DNA of 64,000 nt from Desulfurococcaceae archaeon AG1 (GTDB taxonomy: Archaea > Thermoproteota > Thermoprotei_A > Sulfolobales > AG1). The stretch's first letter is position 1; every line of letters begins with the position of its first letter. The translations under genes were made by a program, and so were the position numbers. The DNA is taken from positions 176,183 to 240,182 of the forward strand of contig BEWT01000016.1 of assembly GCA_003116855.1 (NCBI GenBank), in the 5' to 3' direction. Under the pieces are notes generated by a model. It was given only the letters and a program-made list of their open reading frames with translations. It had not been told where the DNA came from and ran no database searches. Below, piece after piece: positions 50,205 through 59,550 of the stretch.

Positions 50205-51938
50205 ATGTTTAAACAACGCTTTTTTTGTATAAGAAGACAGGGATTCTTTTGGGGTAAAGGGATAAGGGATCGATCTATCTATTTATTAGCGCTCCCTGCT
50301 CTCGCCTACCTAGTCTCCTTCACCATCTACCCCATACTATCTAACGCGTTTCTGAGCTTCTTCACATACACCCTTAGAGGAGATGTTGTATGGGTTGGTT
50401 TTAGGAACTATGCATACCTAGCTGAGGATCCATTTATAAGTAGGGTTATATTTAATACACTTATCTACACGGTAGTTGCGCCAATGATCACAGTGATTCT
50501 AGCCATACCTATTGCAGCCTCGCTTAGGAGAGTTGGGGGTGTGTTTCTGGTTCCTCTGTCTATCGCATCATTCATACCGGCAACTACCGCAGCTATAATG
50601 TGGTATCTCATGCTAAACCCGTTTCTTGGTATCTCGTATTATATTTATCAGTATAACTGGGCATCGTCGATATATACTGTGGTTATCATAGAGATCTGGA
50701 GATCCCTTCCAATAGCTGTGCTCGTAATATACTCAGGCCTTAGATCTATACCGAAGCATATTGAGGAGGCAGCATATGCAGATGGCATGGTTGGTGTTAG
50801 GAAGTTCCTCTCTGTAGATCTTCCTCTAGTGTCGCCACAGATCCTCACAGCATTTGTGTTATCAATGATCTCGGGTCTATTTCTATTCGACCCGATCTAT
50901 ATAGGTACCTCACAAGCAGGGCCGAGGGTTCTTGATAACCTTGCGTTCTATGTGTTTGAGAATTTCTACACAGATATCAGGCTCAGGGGTTATACTGCAA
51001 CGCTGATCGTGATAATGACCGTTTTATCCACAATCTTGGCAGCTATCTATATTAGGCTTGTTTCGTCGAGAACGATCTTAAGGATCCCTATGGTTTCTTT
51101 CGCACCATCTAGAGAAATGCCGAAGGCTATCCACTATGTGGTGATACTCCTTGCCTTAATATTCACGCTCCTCCCAATAGCATGGCTACTAATAGTCTCT
51201 CTCAAATCGCCTAAGGAGCTCCTCAGCATACCCCCAACAATTATACCCAACAGCCCCACCCTTGATAATTATCATTATGTCATATCAACGGGACTCCCCT
51301 ATCTGGTGACATCTCTCGGTATTGCATCGATAAATACGTTTATAACGATTCTCCTATCATCAATGCTAGGCTTTGCTATGGCAGCATATAGGTTTGGGGG
51401 TAATAGGCTTTTGATCTATGTGTTATATTTGACAGCAACACCAACTCTGATCTATATAGTGCCTCTCTTCGCAATGATCCGATTCTTCAATGTGATAAAC
51501 ACATGGTGGGCTCTTATAATAACATACCCGATAATGACGGTTCCGATAACAACATGGATTATGTATAACTATTACATAAAATTCCCGAAAAGTATTGATG
51601 AAGCCGCCCAGGCTGATGGGATGAATAGGTTTAGAGTATTTATAAAGATAGCTTTCCCGCTGAGCAAGGGAGGTATGGGTGTTGCAGCTGTATATTCCTT
51701 TCTAATCAGCTGGGGCGCGCTCTTATTCCCCCTAGCGTTTACATACTCACCATATGATCTATCAAACCCTCTCAGCTTCTCTGGCGCACAGACTTTTTCG
51801 GTCTATGTGGCTAATCTGATGAGCCCTGTTACAGCAAATTATGGTGCTGTTGCTGCTGCTGGTGTTATAAGCATGATACCCCCAATAATCCTCCTGATCT
51901 TTATTAGGAGGGATCTGGAGAAGATCTGGGGGAGGTGA
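50205..51938 (+). CDS. Fused sugar ABC transporter permease (MalF-MalG type)
   Basis: 577 residues containing two complete permease halves in one chain. Half 1 (residues about 25-300) has six membrane segments and the ATPase-contact loop EEAAYADGMVGVRKFLSVDL near residue 186. Half 2 (about 310-577) has another six and DEAAQADGMNRFRVFIKIAF near residue 465. Normally these are two genes whose products form a heterodimer; here they are joined. The gene sits between the binding protein and the ATPase. Confidence 0.93.
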   Translation: MFKQRFFCIRRQGFFWGKGIRDRSIYLLALPALAYLVSFTIYPILSNAFLSFFTYTLRGDVVWVGFRNYAYLAEDPFISRVIFNTLIYTVVAPMITVILAIPIAASLRRVGGVFLVPLSIASFIPATTAAIMWYLMLNPFLGISYYIYQYNWASSIYTVVIIEIWRSLPIAVLVIYSGLRSIPKHIEEAAYADGMVGVRKFLSVDLPLVSPQILTAFVLSMISGLFLFDPIYIGTSQAGPRVLDNLAFYVFENFYTDIRLRGYTATLIVIMTVLSTILAAIYIRLVSSRTILRIPMVSFAPSREMPKAIHYVVILLALIFTLLPIAWLLIVSLKSPKELLSIPPTIIPNSPTLDNYHYVISTGLPYLVTSLGIASINTFITILLSSMLGFAMAAYRFGGNRLLIYVLYLTATPTLIYIVPLFAMIRFFNVINTWWALIITYPIMTVPITTWIMYNYYIKFPKSIDEAAQADGMNRFRVFIKIAFPLSKGGMGVAAVYSFLISWGALLFPLAFTYSPYDLSNPLSFSGAQTFSVYVANLMSPVTANYGAVAAAGVISMIPPIILLIFIRRDLEKIWGR

Positions 51939-51942
51939 TTAA

Positions 51943-52932
51943 TTGCTAGAGCTGAAGGGCATAGTGAAGAGATATGGGGCATTCGAGCTAGTTATAGATA
52001 GAGTTGTTTTTGAGGATAATAAATACTACATTGTGCTAGGGCCTTCAGGATCTGGGAAGACAACCATGCTGAGATTGATAGCAGGACTTGAGGTTCCCGA
52101 TATGGGCGATATAATTATGGATGGTAAGAACATAACGTTCGAACCTCCCTGGAGGAGAAATATAGGTATAGTTTTTCAGAACTATGCTCTCTACCCTCAT
52201 ATGACGGCTTTCGAGAATATAGCAGTTCCTCTGAGGATTAAAAAGGTTCCTGGAGGGCTGATAAGGGATAAGGTTATCGAGATCGCTAGACTGCTTGAGA
52301 TAGAGGATCAGCTTTATAAATATCCGCACCAGATGTCGGGAGGACAGCAACAGAGAGTAGCCATAGCTAGAGCATTGGTTAAAGAGCCAAGAATACTCCT
52401 TCTCGACGAACCTTTAAGCAACCTCGATGCAAGGCTTAGGATCGAGGTTAGAGGTTTCTTGAAAAAGCTGCAGAGAAGGATCAGAACCACTATAATACAT
52501 GTTACACATGATCAAGAGGAGGCTCTCGCCATAGCAGACGAGATCATATTGCTAAATAGAGGAAGAATAGTTCAGAAGGGTTCTCCAGAAGATATATATA
52601 GAAGGCCAAGGGATATTTTCACATTTACATTCATAGGGCTGAGTAATCTGGTACCAGCCGAGATCCTTGGCTATGGGAGTAAGGGTTTGGTAGGCTTCAG
52701 ACCAGAGGACGTCTATATAGAGGATGGGGAAAACCACGATCTCGAAGGAATCGTAGAAGCTATAGAATACCTAGGATCTCACTCTATAATTACGGTTAGA
52801 ATCAACAGCACGATAACTATAAAGGCTAGGGCAAATCTTGAGAGAAGCCTATCCATAGGGGAGAGAGTTAGAATAAGGATCAATAGGGATAGGATCCTTA
52901 GATTCGATAAAGACCAGGTCCCGGCTATATAG
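51943..52932 (+). CDS. Sugar ABC transporter ATPase (MalK/UgpC type)
   Basis: A 329-residue ATPase. Walker A is LGPSGSGKTTMLRLIAGLE near residue 34, Q-loop GIVFQNYALYPHMTAFENIA, signature MSGGQQQRVAIARAL near 133, Walker B ILLLDEPLSNLDARL and H-loop VTHDQEEALAIAD. The C-terminal 90 residues form the OB-type regulatory region (VGFRPEDVYIE). It starts at a TTG four bases after the permease stop, so the operon ends here. It energises the fused permease. Confidence 0.94.
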   Translation: MLELKGIVKRYGAFELVIDRVVFEDNKYYIVLGPSGSGKTTMLRLIAGLEVPDMGDIIMDGKNITFEPPWRRNIGIVFQNYALYPHMTAFENIAVPLRIKKVPGGLIRDKVIEIARLLEIEDQLYKYPHQMSGGQQQRVAIARALVKEPRILLLDEPLSNLDARLRIEVRGFLKKLQRRIRTTIIHVTHDQEEALAIADEIILLNRGRIVQKGSPEDIYRRPRDIFTFTFIGLSNLVPAEILGYGSKGLVGFRPEDVYIEDGENHDLEGIVEAIEYLGSHSIITVRINSTITIKARANLERSLSIGERVRIRINRDRILRFDKDQVPAI

Positions 52933-52948
52933 CACGTTCAATGGCGAG

Positions 52949-54004
52949 TTACTCTGGGATTCGGGCTATGTAGCCCCTGCACTCTCTAGTCCCAACAGCT
53001 ATTCTATATATGTTTCTAGGCAATACTCTCTGGATCAACCCATAGATTTTGAGCACACCTCCCCTATATAGTATTGGTGAATAGGTACCCTCGTATGAAA
53101 TAACCTCATCTATCCTAACACCAACCCCAGAGGTTTCAAGAGTTTCAGTCACCTCAACCCTTGATGGGTATTGAAGGGCTCTACACTGTCCGCCATCTAT
53201 TACAAGCTTTGCTTCCACGCATCTACCAAGGTTTATTGATATCTCTTCCCCATATCTAATTGGATCCTCTGGAAATACGAAGGTTGTTTCAACACCTTGA
53301 AAAAGGATCCTTCTATATGGGCTATACATATCTCTGGCAACCTCTAACGGAATATCATGTAGGAGAGCAGCATTCCTAACCCATCTCTCAAGCCTATCCC
53401 CCGATAATGGGATCCCGATTTCGCTTGCTTTCCAGTAAACCTCCTCGGCGTTTCTACAGCCATATACTATAAGATCTATATCGCTTAGACCTATGGAGTG
53501 AAAAGAACCCAGCATGCTTCCCCCAACACCGATCTCTCCGAGCCTGATCCCTGTTAGTCTCATTACATTCTCTATGAGTTCGGACGCCTTTTCTTCGAGA
53601 GGGTCTCTTGGGTTTGTATATACCTCATAACCCCTCTCTTCTGGCAGTAGGTGGTCTATTATATCTAGATAACTTATAGATGGCATTTTAGAACCATAAA
53701 CAGGATCCCATTCCTCCCTATGATACTTGCTAAAGATCTTCTCCGCATGATATACCGAGTATCTCTCCAATACCCTTCTGAGCGGAACACCTCTAAACCT
53801 CCAGATACTGGGTTGTCTTCCAAGCTCATCCTCGGCTGGTATGTATTTGATATAAGTGAATATTCTTCCAGGTGGATGCATAGATCCAAATACAATGTGT
53901 ACATTCAAACCCTTATCAATAATGATATCATGATCTATCGGCGCTCTCCTCACCACTCTGCCCGAGTCGCAGAATATCCCAGACCGACTTATTAACAGAT
54001 TCAA
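52949..54004 (-). CDS. Nucleotidyltransferase-fold protein (COG2413-like), paralogue of the 18-19 kb protein
   Basis: A 351-residue protein. After an N-terminal region (IIDKGLNVHIVFGSMHPPGR, then FTYIKYIPAED) comes the motif GVGGSMLGSFHSIGLSDIDLIVYG near residues 160-180, with the GS and D-x-D of minimal nucleotidyltransferases. A long C-terminal beta-rich region follows. The same N-terminal, catalytic and C-terminal order occurs in the gene at 18268-19128. Archaeal relatives act on unknown substrates. Convergent to the sugar transporter operon. Confidence 0.75.
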   Translation of the reverse strand: MNLLISRSGIFCDSGRVVRRAPIDHDIIIDKGLNVHIVFGSMHPPGRIFTYIKYIPAEDELGRQPSIWRFRGVPLRRVLERYSVYHAEKIFSKYHREEWDPVYGSKMPSISYLDIIDHLLPEERGYEVYTNPRDPLEEKASELIENVMRLTGIRLGEIGVGGSMLGSFHSIGLSDIDLIVYGCRNAEEVYWKASEIGIPLSGDRLERWVRNAALLHDIPLEVARDMYSPYRRILFQGVETTFVFPEDPIRYGEEISINLGRCVEAKLVIDGGQCRALQYPSRVEVTETLETSGVGVRIDEVISYEGTYSPILYRGGVLKIYGLIQRVLPRNIYRIAVGTRECRGYIARIPE

Positions 54005-54393
54005 CGATCATCCTAGCTAGTATTAAAAGCTAATGCTGTTTACCCGCTCAAGCTAGATCTGAGATCTAATATTATAACCCTTAACAAGATCTGCTAGCTG
54101 TTATGATTCGTAAGATATCTTTTGAAAATACGTTACAGACTAGCCAGGATTCAGGCCCCGTGTTATTGCATAGGTGCATAGGTTAGGAATCCTATGTGAC
54201 AACACATACTACCTCTTCAGCGATATAACAATGAAAATCGAGAGAAAGCTCGCCGGCAGTATCTAAATAAGCAGTATGCTTGCTATATGGGCACATGGGT
54301 CTGAAAGATGCAGAGTTGTTTATAAAGAGTTGCTGCACGTGGCTTAGCAACCATATATTTAATAAAATACTTTTTATCACGATGGAGTAGGGG
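54005..54393. other. Divergent intergenic region
   Basis: Contains promoter-like AT tracts (ATATATTTAATAAAATAC near 54353 and CTTTTTATCA near 54369) for the following TasA-like gene. The minus-strand ORF at 54192-54380 lacks coding character. No RNA gene seen. Confidence 0.35.
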
Positions 54394-54990
54394 TTGATCA
54401 GTGCTAACAGGCTTTACAGACTTATCTTGTTGGTGATCTTAATAGCAACGATTCCTACGGCTATAAGTATGTGGAGCGATAAGACTATGATATCCGCTAA
54501 GATAAAAACCGGAGAGGCAAGAATATATATAACAAGCTATAAGATTCTCGCTTTCAAGGAGCAGAAGAAGGAGAGATGTATATCAAGCGATGGTGAGGCT
54601 GCGTTCAGCAATAACAATAGATCTGTGAGTGTAACCTTTACAAGTATATCGCAGGGTTGGTACGGATGGGTAGGGCTCGTGATATCAAACGAGGGCGTGT
54701 TTCCAAGAAACATCGAGAAGCCAGATGTTGTGGCGCCCATAAATATATCCACATCTAGGTTTCTCTATGGCCAGTTCAGGGCCCCCGGTATGTCGGGTGT
54801 ATGGGGTGATGTTGATATATGTATGATGACAAGCAACCTAGTATCTAGCGGAAACCCGTTTCCAGGGAGTGTTGATATGGATTCCATATATCTACAACCA
54901 GGTTATAAGGCGATCGTATGGGTATTTCTTAACTACACCGGTGTAGAGGATCTCTCCTCGGTGTCGATAACGATCAGCATTGCTGGCTAG
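54394..54990 (+). CDS. Exported TasA/SipW-type surface protein candidate
   Basis: 198 residues from a TTG at 54394. A hydrophobic signal (LYRLILLVILIATIPTAISM) is followed directly by WSDKTMISAKIKTGEARIYI, the layout of camelysin/TasA-type precursors cut near A-x-S, whose archaeal relatives (AbpA, thread proteins) polymerise by donor-strand exchange. The body is beta-rich, with a late strand pair (YKAIVWVFLNYTGVEDLS). It has N-glycosylation sites (NNRS, NIST, NYTG). No neighbour supports a pilus machine. The match is by layout only. Confidence 0.6.
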   Translation: MISANRLYRLILLVILIATIPTAISMWSDKTMISAKIKTGEARIYITSYKILAFKEQKKERCISSDGEAAFSNNNRSVSVTFTSISQGWYGWVGLVISNEGVFPRNIEKPDVVAPINISTSRFLYGQFRAPGMSGVWGDVDICMMTSNLVSSGNPFPGSVDMDSIYLQPGYKAIVWVFLNYTGVEDLSSVSITISIAG

Positions 54991-55085
54991 TAGAATGAGT
55001 GTAAAAATATTATAGCAGTATGGGTTTGCTATGTTATACTCATTCATTTGTAAACACCATGCATTGTTTCACGATCTTGGCGTTG

Positions 55086-55511
55086 CTAGAGATCTCTCGG
55101 CATCTCCATCATAGCTTTCTCATGCGTGTTTGGGGCAAGCCAGTCTATGAGTTCCTTAGAATCCCTAGCCTCTATGAATACGTTTATCGGTCCAAGGCTA
55201 CTCTCACGATCGTCTTCAACGAATGAGAGCTTTCCGGCAAATGCTGCCTGTTTGTTGATCTTGAAGGAGACATATCTCTCGGTGCTGTTCTTCGCAATAA
55301 TCCTTCTAGCGGTATCAGCTATCTTTCCTCTAACGATCAATTCTCTGAGTTTTAGAAGGGAGGTTATCGATCCCGATTCTCCTACTAAAACTCTATATTC
55401 GCCTGCATCAACTACCCTGAAGTCTTCTATGTTGAAGATATTCAGAATAGCCTTTCTAACCTTCTCAAGATCTTCTGTTGGTCTTACTTCAGCCTCAACC
55501 CTAAGCCTCAT
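55086..55511 (-). CDS. UPF0201-family protein (COG1325)
   Basis: A 141-residue archaeal protein. MRLRVEAEVRPTEDLEKVRK, then a repeat-like strand set, YVSFKINKQAAFAGKLSFVE near residue 80 and GPINVFIEARDSKELIDWLA match the UPF0201 family, thought to bind RNA. Single gene between two others; no partner. Confidence 0.75.
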   Translation of the reverse strand: MRLRVEAEVRPTEDLEKVRKAILNIFNIEDFRVVDAGEYRVLVGESGSITSLLKLRELIVRGKIADTARRIIAKNSTERYVSFKINKQAAFAGKLSFVEDDRESSLGPINVFIEARDSKELIDWLAPNTHEKAMMEMPRDL

Positions 55512-55633
55512 ATCTATCCAAAAGTACTAGTCCTATTGCTACTTTAAATCCTACCTACACGAAGATCTATAGATCTTCATGTTGTAATTAAGTTAGAGAT
55601 GTAAAGAAACAAAACCCTTCTCAGCTTATACTA

Positions 55634-56752
55634 TTAGATCTTTGCTACCTTTTCACCTTCATTTAACCAGCATGCAGAGAGATGCTTATATCCTACCTCA
55701 AAATACGGTGGATCGTTGATTTTGCATTTCTCCATAGCATAGGGGCATCTTGGGTGGAACCTACAGCCTGGAGGTATTGAGAGAGCGCTTGGGATCTCGC
55801 CTATTATTGGTACTTCTTTGATCCTCCACCTACCCTTGGGATCTGGGGATGGTACAGCAGCTATGAGGGCTTGTGTGTATGGGTGTTTAGGTTTGAGAAG
55901 GATCTCGTCTGTCGGCCCATACTCAACGATCCTTCCAAGATACATGACATTTATATAATCACATATTATGCTAGCAACGGCAAGGTCATGTGTTATGAAT
56001 ACGTAGGTTAGGTTCCTTCTCTCCTTTAGATCTAGCATTAGCTTCAATATCTCTGCCCTTATTGATACATCGAGCATTGATACAGGCTCGTCTGCAACCA
56101 CTAGCCTGGGGCCCAGGATTATTGCTCTAGCTATATTGACTCTCTGTCTCTGACCACCACTCAGCTGGAATGGATATCTATATAGGAATTCCTCGGGGGG
56201 TGTGAGTTTCACGTCTTCAAGGGCTTTTATAACCATTTCAAGCCTCTCCTTCTCATCTTTATAGCCGTGTATTATCAATGGCTCCTCAAGGATATCCTTG
56301 ATCGTCATTCTCGGGTTAAGCGAGCCATATGGATCCTGGAACACTATCTGGATCTCTCTTCTAAGCATTTTAAGCGCCCTACCCCTCGCCTTAGCCATGT
56401 CGAATAACAAGCCTCCTTTGCTCTCAATATAGGGTACTCCAGCGTCTAGAAGCACTTTTGATAGCTCATCCGAGGGCCTATATACTATAGATCCTTCTGT
56501 AGGTCTATATAGACCTACAATAAGCTTCCCCAATGTCGTCTTTCCACAGCCAGACTCGCCTACAAGGCATGTAACCTTCCCCTTCTCGATCAATATATCA
56601 ACACCATCTACAGCCTTAACCACTCTGCTCTTTCTAGCCAGGATCTCGCTTATAGATCTCGCCAGCGAGAAGTACATCTTAACACCGATTCCAGCCAGTA
56701 TAATATCGTCTCTACTACTAAGCTCCTCAATCTTTATACCCATCCCTATCAC
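55634..56752 (-). CDS. Oligopeptide ABC transporter ATPase (OppF/DppF type)
   Basis: A 372-residue peptide-transporter ATPase. Walker A is LVGESGCGKTTLGKLIVGLY near residue 68, signature LSGGQRQRVNIARAIIL near 204, Walker B LVVADEPVSMLDVSIRA and the C-terminal Opp-type iron-sulphur/cysteine region PPGCRFHPRCPYAMEKC near residue 335, with a last HLSAC. An insertion of about 35 residues between Walker A and the Q-loop (LDAGVPYIESKGGLLFDMAK) is unusual. It follows OppD after two bases. No permease or peptide-binding protein gene lies beside it. Confidence 0.9.
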   Translation of the reverse strand: MIGMGIKIEELSSRDDIILAGIGVKMYFSLARSISEILARKSRVVKAVDGVDILIEKGKVTCLVGESGCGKTTLGKLIVGLYRPTEGSIVYRPSDELSKVLLDAGVPYIESKGGLLFDMAKARGRALKMLRREIQIVFQDPYGSLNPRMTIKDILEEPLIIHGYKDEKERLEMVIKALEDVKLTPPEEFLYRYPFQLSGGQRQRVNIARAIILGPRLVVADEPVSMLDVSIRAEILKLMLDLKERRNLTYVFITHDLAVASIICDYINVMYLGRIVEYGPTDEILLKPKHPYTQALIAAVPSPDPKGRWRIKEVPIIGEIPSALSIPPGCRFHPRCPYAMEKCKINDPPYFEVGYKHLSACWLNEGEKVAKI

Positions 56753-56754
56753 CC

Positions 56755-57729
56755 CTAGCTTTTAGATATTCCCTCTTTATGTAGCCAGCATGCCGATATA
56801 TGTCCATCACCCACATCGAAGTATGGCGGCTCCTCTCTCCTACAGATCTCCATAGCAAACGGGCATCTTGGGTGGAACCTACAACCCGGCGGCGGGTTCC
56901 TGAGATCTGGGGGAGATCCTGGTATCCATGCAAGCTCTTTAGAACCCCCTATTCTTGGAATGCTTGCCATAAGGCCTTTGGTGTAGGGATGCGCTGGCTC
57001 TGTATAGATTTTTTCTGAAGGGCCTAGTTCTACTATTTTCCCGGCATACATGATCGCGACCTTATCAGCTATCTCAGCTACTAGGGAGAGATCGTGGGTT
57101 ATGAGGATTATGCTTAAGCCTTTTTCCTTCCTTAGCTTCTTAAACAGGTTCAGGATCTGTGCCTGGACAACCACATCCAGCGCCGTGGTTGGCTCATCAG
57201 CTATAACAACATCTGGCTGGAGGGCTAGCGCCATAGCTATCACAGCCCTCTGCTTCATTCCGCCGCTGAACTCGTGTGGATAGTTGTTAACCCTCCTCGG
57301 ATCTATACCGACTGATTTAAGCAGCTCCGCAGCTCTCTCCAGAGCCTCTTTCTTATCTACATCCTCGTGCGCCATTATAGCGTCTGCTATCTGATCACCT
57401 ATCCTCTTAACCGGGTTGAGGGCGTTGAGGGCGCTTTGGAAAATCATGCTTATTCTCTTCCACCTGATCTCCTTCCTCACTCTCTCCTCAGGTAGCTTGA
57501 GTATATCTTCTCCATCGAGGATTATAGATCCCTCAACAATCCTGCCTGGTGGTGGGACAAGCCTTAGTAGGCTGAAACCCAGTGTTGATTTGCCAGACCC
57601 TGATTCTCCAACAATTCCTAGGGCTTCTCCCTTCTCAAGGGTGAATGAGACCCCATCCACAGCTCTAACAGATCCTCTTAGTGTGAAGAAATATGTCTTG
57701 AGGTTCCTGACCTCTAGCAGGGCTGTCAT
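56755..57729 (-). CDS. Oligopeptide ABC transporter ATPase (OppD/DppD type)
   Basis: A 324-residue ATPase: Walker A IVGESGSGKSTLGFSLLRLV near residue 38, MIFQSALNALNPVKRIGDQI, signature FSGGMKQRAVIAMALAL near 155, Walker B VVIADEPTTALDVVVQA, and the Opp C-terminal motif PPPGCRFHPRCPFAMEIC. It is the first gene of the two-gene ATPase operon. Together with OppF it should energise a peptide or sugar-oligomer importer, but the membrane parts are not in this window. Confidence 0.92.
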   Translation of the reverse strand: MTALLEVRNLKTYFFTLRGSVRAVDGVSFTLEKGEALGIVGESGSGKSTLGFSLLRLVPPPGRIVEGSIILDGEDILKLPEERVRKEIRWKRISMIFQSALNALNPVKRIGDQIADAIMAHEDVDKKEALERAAELLKSVGIDPRRVNNYPHEFSGGMKQRAVIAMALALQPDVVIADEPTTALDVVVQAQILNLFKKLRKEKGLSIILITHDLSLVAEIADKVAIMYAGKIVELGPSEKIYTEPAHPYTKGLMASIPRIGGSKELAWIPGSPPDLRNPPPGCRFHPRCPFAMEICRREEPPYFDVGDGHISACWLHKEGISKS

Positions 57730-57918
57730 AGCTTACCATCCATCCCTGGTTCTCAGTGTTAATTAAACATACACGCTTATAACTATATACATTAGATTTA
57801 AAAATAGATCCTAGAGATACGTGTGTGTTAGTATTAATAGGGAGATAGTAGATCTGTTCCATACCTCTTATAGAGTATCTATAACACTGCTTATCAACCA
57901 CCTAGCGCTCGTAAGAAT

Positions 57919-59316
57919 GTGAATACCATGGTAGGGAAACCACAGATCCCGAGGGCTTTAACGATAGCTGGTGTTGATAGTGGTGGCGGTGCTGGGATAG
58001 CAGCTGATCTAAAGACATTCGCAGCCCTCCAGGTTCACGGGCTTGTTGCTGTGACAAGCGTTACTGCTCAAAATACTCTTGGGGTTTTCGGGATCCATGA
58101 TATACCTCCATCGATGGTTGAGCTCCAGATCGATGTTGTTGCTGAGGATATAGGTGTTGATGCTGCTAAAACCGGTATGCTGAGCAACCCGGGTATTGTT
58201 AGAAGTGTTGCTAGATCTGTTAAGAAGCACGGTTTCCCACTTGTAGTGGATCCTGTGATATTTGCTAAAAGCGGTGATAGACTGCTAGTCGAAGAAGCTG
58301 TTGAGGTGATGGCTAAAGAGCTATTACCCCTAGCAAAGGTAGTTACCCCCAACAAGTTTGAGGCTGAGAGGCTCTCGGGAATAAAGATAGAGGGTCTTGA
58401 GGATGCTGAGAAGGCTGGGAAGATCATTAGGGAGAAATATGGTCCAGAGATCGTGGTTGTTAAGGGAGGACATCTATCAGGTGATAAGAGCATAGATATA
58501 GTGATCCATGGTTCTGGAAACGTCACAATGCTAGAGGGACCCAGGGTTGATGGGTGCACACATGGCACGGGATGCTCCTTCTCAGCAGCTATAGCTGCAT
58601 ATATAGCCAAGGGCGAGGATCTCTTAAACGCTGTTAAGAAGGCTAAGGAGTTTGTAACAATAGCTATAGAGAGAAGCTATAAAGTGGGTAAGGGTCACTG
58701 CCCAGTAAACCCAACGGCATATTTAGAGCTCGATGCAGAGAGATACAGAGCTGAGAGGCTTGTTGAGGAAGCCATAGCTATTATAGAGAAGAGAGCCGAG
58801 GATGTCGCTAAACTCATACCAGAGGTTCAGAGCAACCTCGCATACGCCCTACCCCACTATCTAGCCAAAAGCCCTAGAGACGTTATAGCAATACCAGGGA
58901 GGATCGTGAACTACATGGGGAGGGCAAAAGCCTCAGGACCCCCGAGACCAGGAGCTTCAAGCCATGTAGCCAGAGGAGTTCTAGCAGCTATGGAGATCTA
59001 CCCTGAATATAGAGCAGCAATGAATATAAGATATATTCCAGGGCTAGAGGATATAGCATCAAAAGCAGGCTTCAAGATCTCATGGTATGATAGAAGGGAG
59101 GAGCCCGAGGATGTGAAGAGAAAAGAAGGAGCATCAATACCCTGGGGCGTTAGAACAGCGATAAATAGGATAGGCTCGATGCCAGATATAATAATAGACT
59201 ACGGAGATTTCGGAAAAGAGCCTGGAGCCAAGATCTTCGGCAAGGATCCTATAGACGTGGTTAACAAGCTACTCAGACTAATAGAAGAACTTAAGAGGAA
59301 TAAAACGATAAGCTAG
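57919..59316 (+). CDS. thiDN: Bifunctional HMP-(phosphate) kinase / thiamine-phosphate synthase (ThiD-ThiN)
   Basis: 465 residues with two parts. Residues 1-265 are ThiD, a ribokinase-like HMP and HMP-phosphate kinase: ALTIAGVDSGGGAGIAADLK, TGMLSNPGIV, VVDPVIFAKSG and the anion-hole GCTHGTGCSFSAAIAAYIA. Residues 280-465 are the archaeal ThiN thiamine-phosphate synthase: SNLAYALPHYLAKSPRDVIA, GRIVNYMGRAKASGPPRPGA and IIIDYGDFGKEPGAKIFG. It makes thiamine phosphate from HMP and thiazole phosphate. No TPP riboswitch is seen. A GTG at 57919 or ATG at 57928 is the start. Confidence 0.93.
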   Translation: MNTMVGKPQIPRALTIAGVDSGGGAGIAADLKTFAALQVHGLVAVTSVTAQNTLGVFGIHDIPPSMVELQIDVVAEDIGVDAAKTGMLSNPGIVRSVARSVKKHGFPLVVDPVIFAKSGDRLLVEEAVEVMAKELLPLAKVVTPNKFEAERLSGIKIEGLEDAEKAGKIIREKYGPEIVVVKGGHLSGDKSIDIVIHGSGNVTMLEGPRVDGCTHGTGCSFSAAIAAYIAKGEDLLNAVKKAKEFVTIAIERSYKVGKGHCPVNPTAYLELDAERYRAERLVEEAIAIIEKRAEDVAKLIPEVQSNLAYALPHYLAKSPRDVIAIPGRIVNYMGRAKASGPPRPGASSHVARGVLAAMEIYPEYRAAMNIRYIPGLEDIASKAGFKISWYDRREEPEDVKRKEGASIPWGVRTAINRIGSMPDIIIDYGDFGKEPGAKIFGKDPIDVVNKLLRLIEELKRNKTIS

Positions 59317-59413
59317 ATCATCACCCACATATAAAATAGATTCTTAGCAAAATCCGAGACAAACACAGTTTTATAACCTCAACTTCGTAACCCCTTACAC
59401 CTTCAGGGTATAG

Positions 59414-59514
59414 ATAGGAAATATTTATTGTTTCGTCAGGATATCGCTGGCTAGGTGTGGCTCTACGATCTGTCGAAATATCGACTAGAAAAAGAAACAA
59501 CATAATAACTAAGC
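59414..59514 (+). repeat. Duplicated archaellin promoter and 5' leader, copy A
   Basis: This 101-base segment recurs at 61379-61479 with essentially one mismatch (offset 1965). It contains the AAATATTTAT promoter box (59419-59428), implying a transcription start near 59449 and a 5' leader of about 100 bases before the archaellin ATG. Confidence 0.85.
59472..59485 (+). promoter_or_regulatory. Conserved hairpin in archaellin 5' leader
   Basis: GTCGA-AATA-TCGAC forms a perfect 5-bp stem with a four-base loop within the leader. The same hairpin is at 61437-61450 in the second copy. Confidence 0.45.
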
Positions 59515-59550
59515 TCCCAGCCGGGAAAACCTCTCGAAGGTGCATAAGAT

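Noticed and set aside
54192-54380. 62-aa minus-strand ORF
   Set aside because: Located within promoter DNA, with no family and no start signal.
58068-58610. 180-aa minus-strand ORF
   Set aside because: Antisense to the ThiD domain with all kinase motifs in the sense strand.
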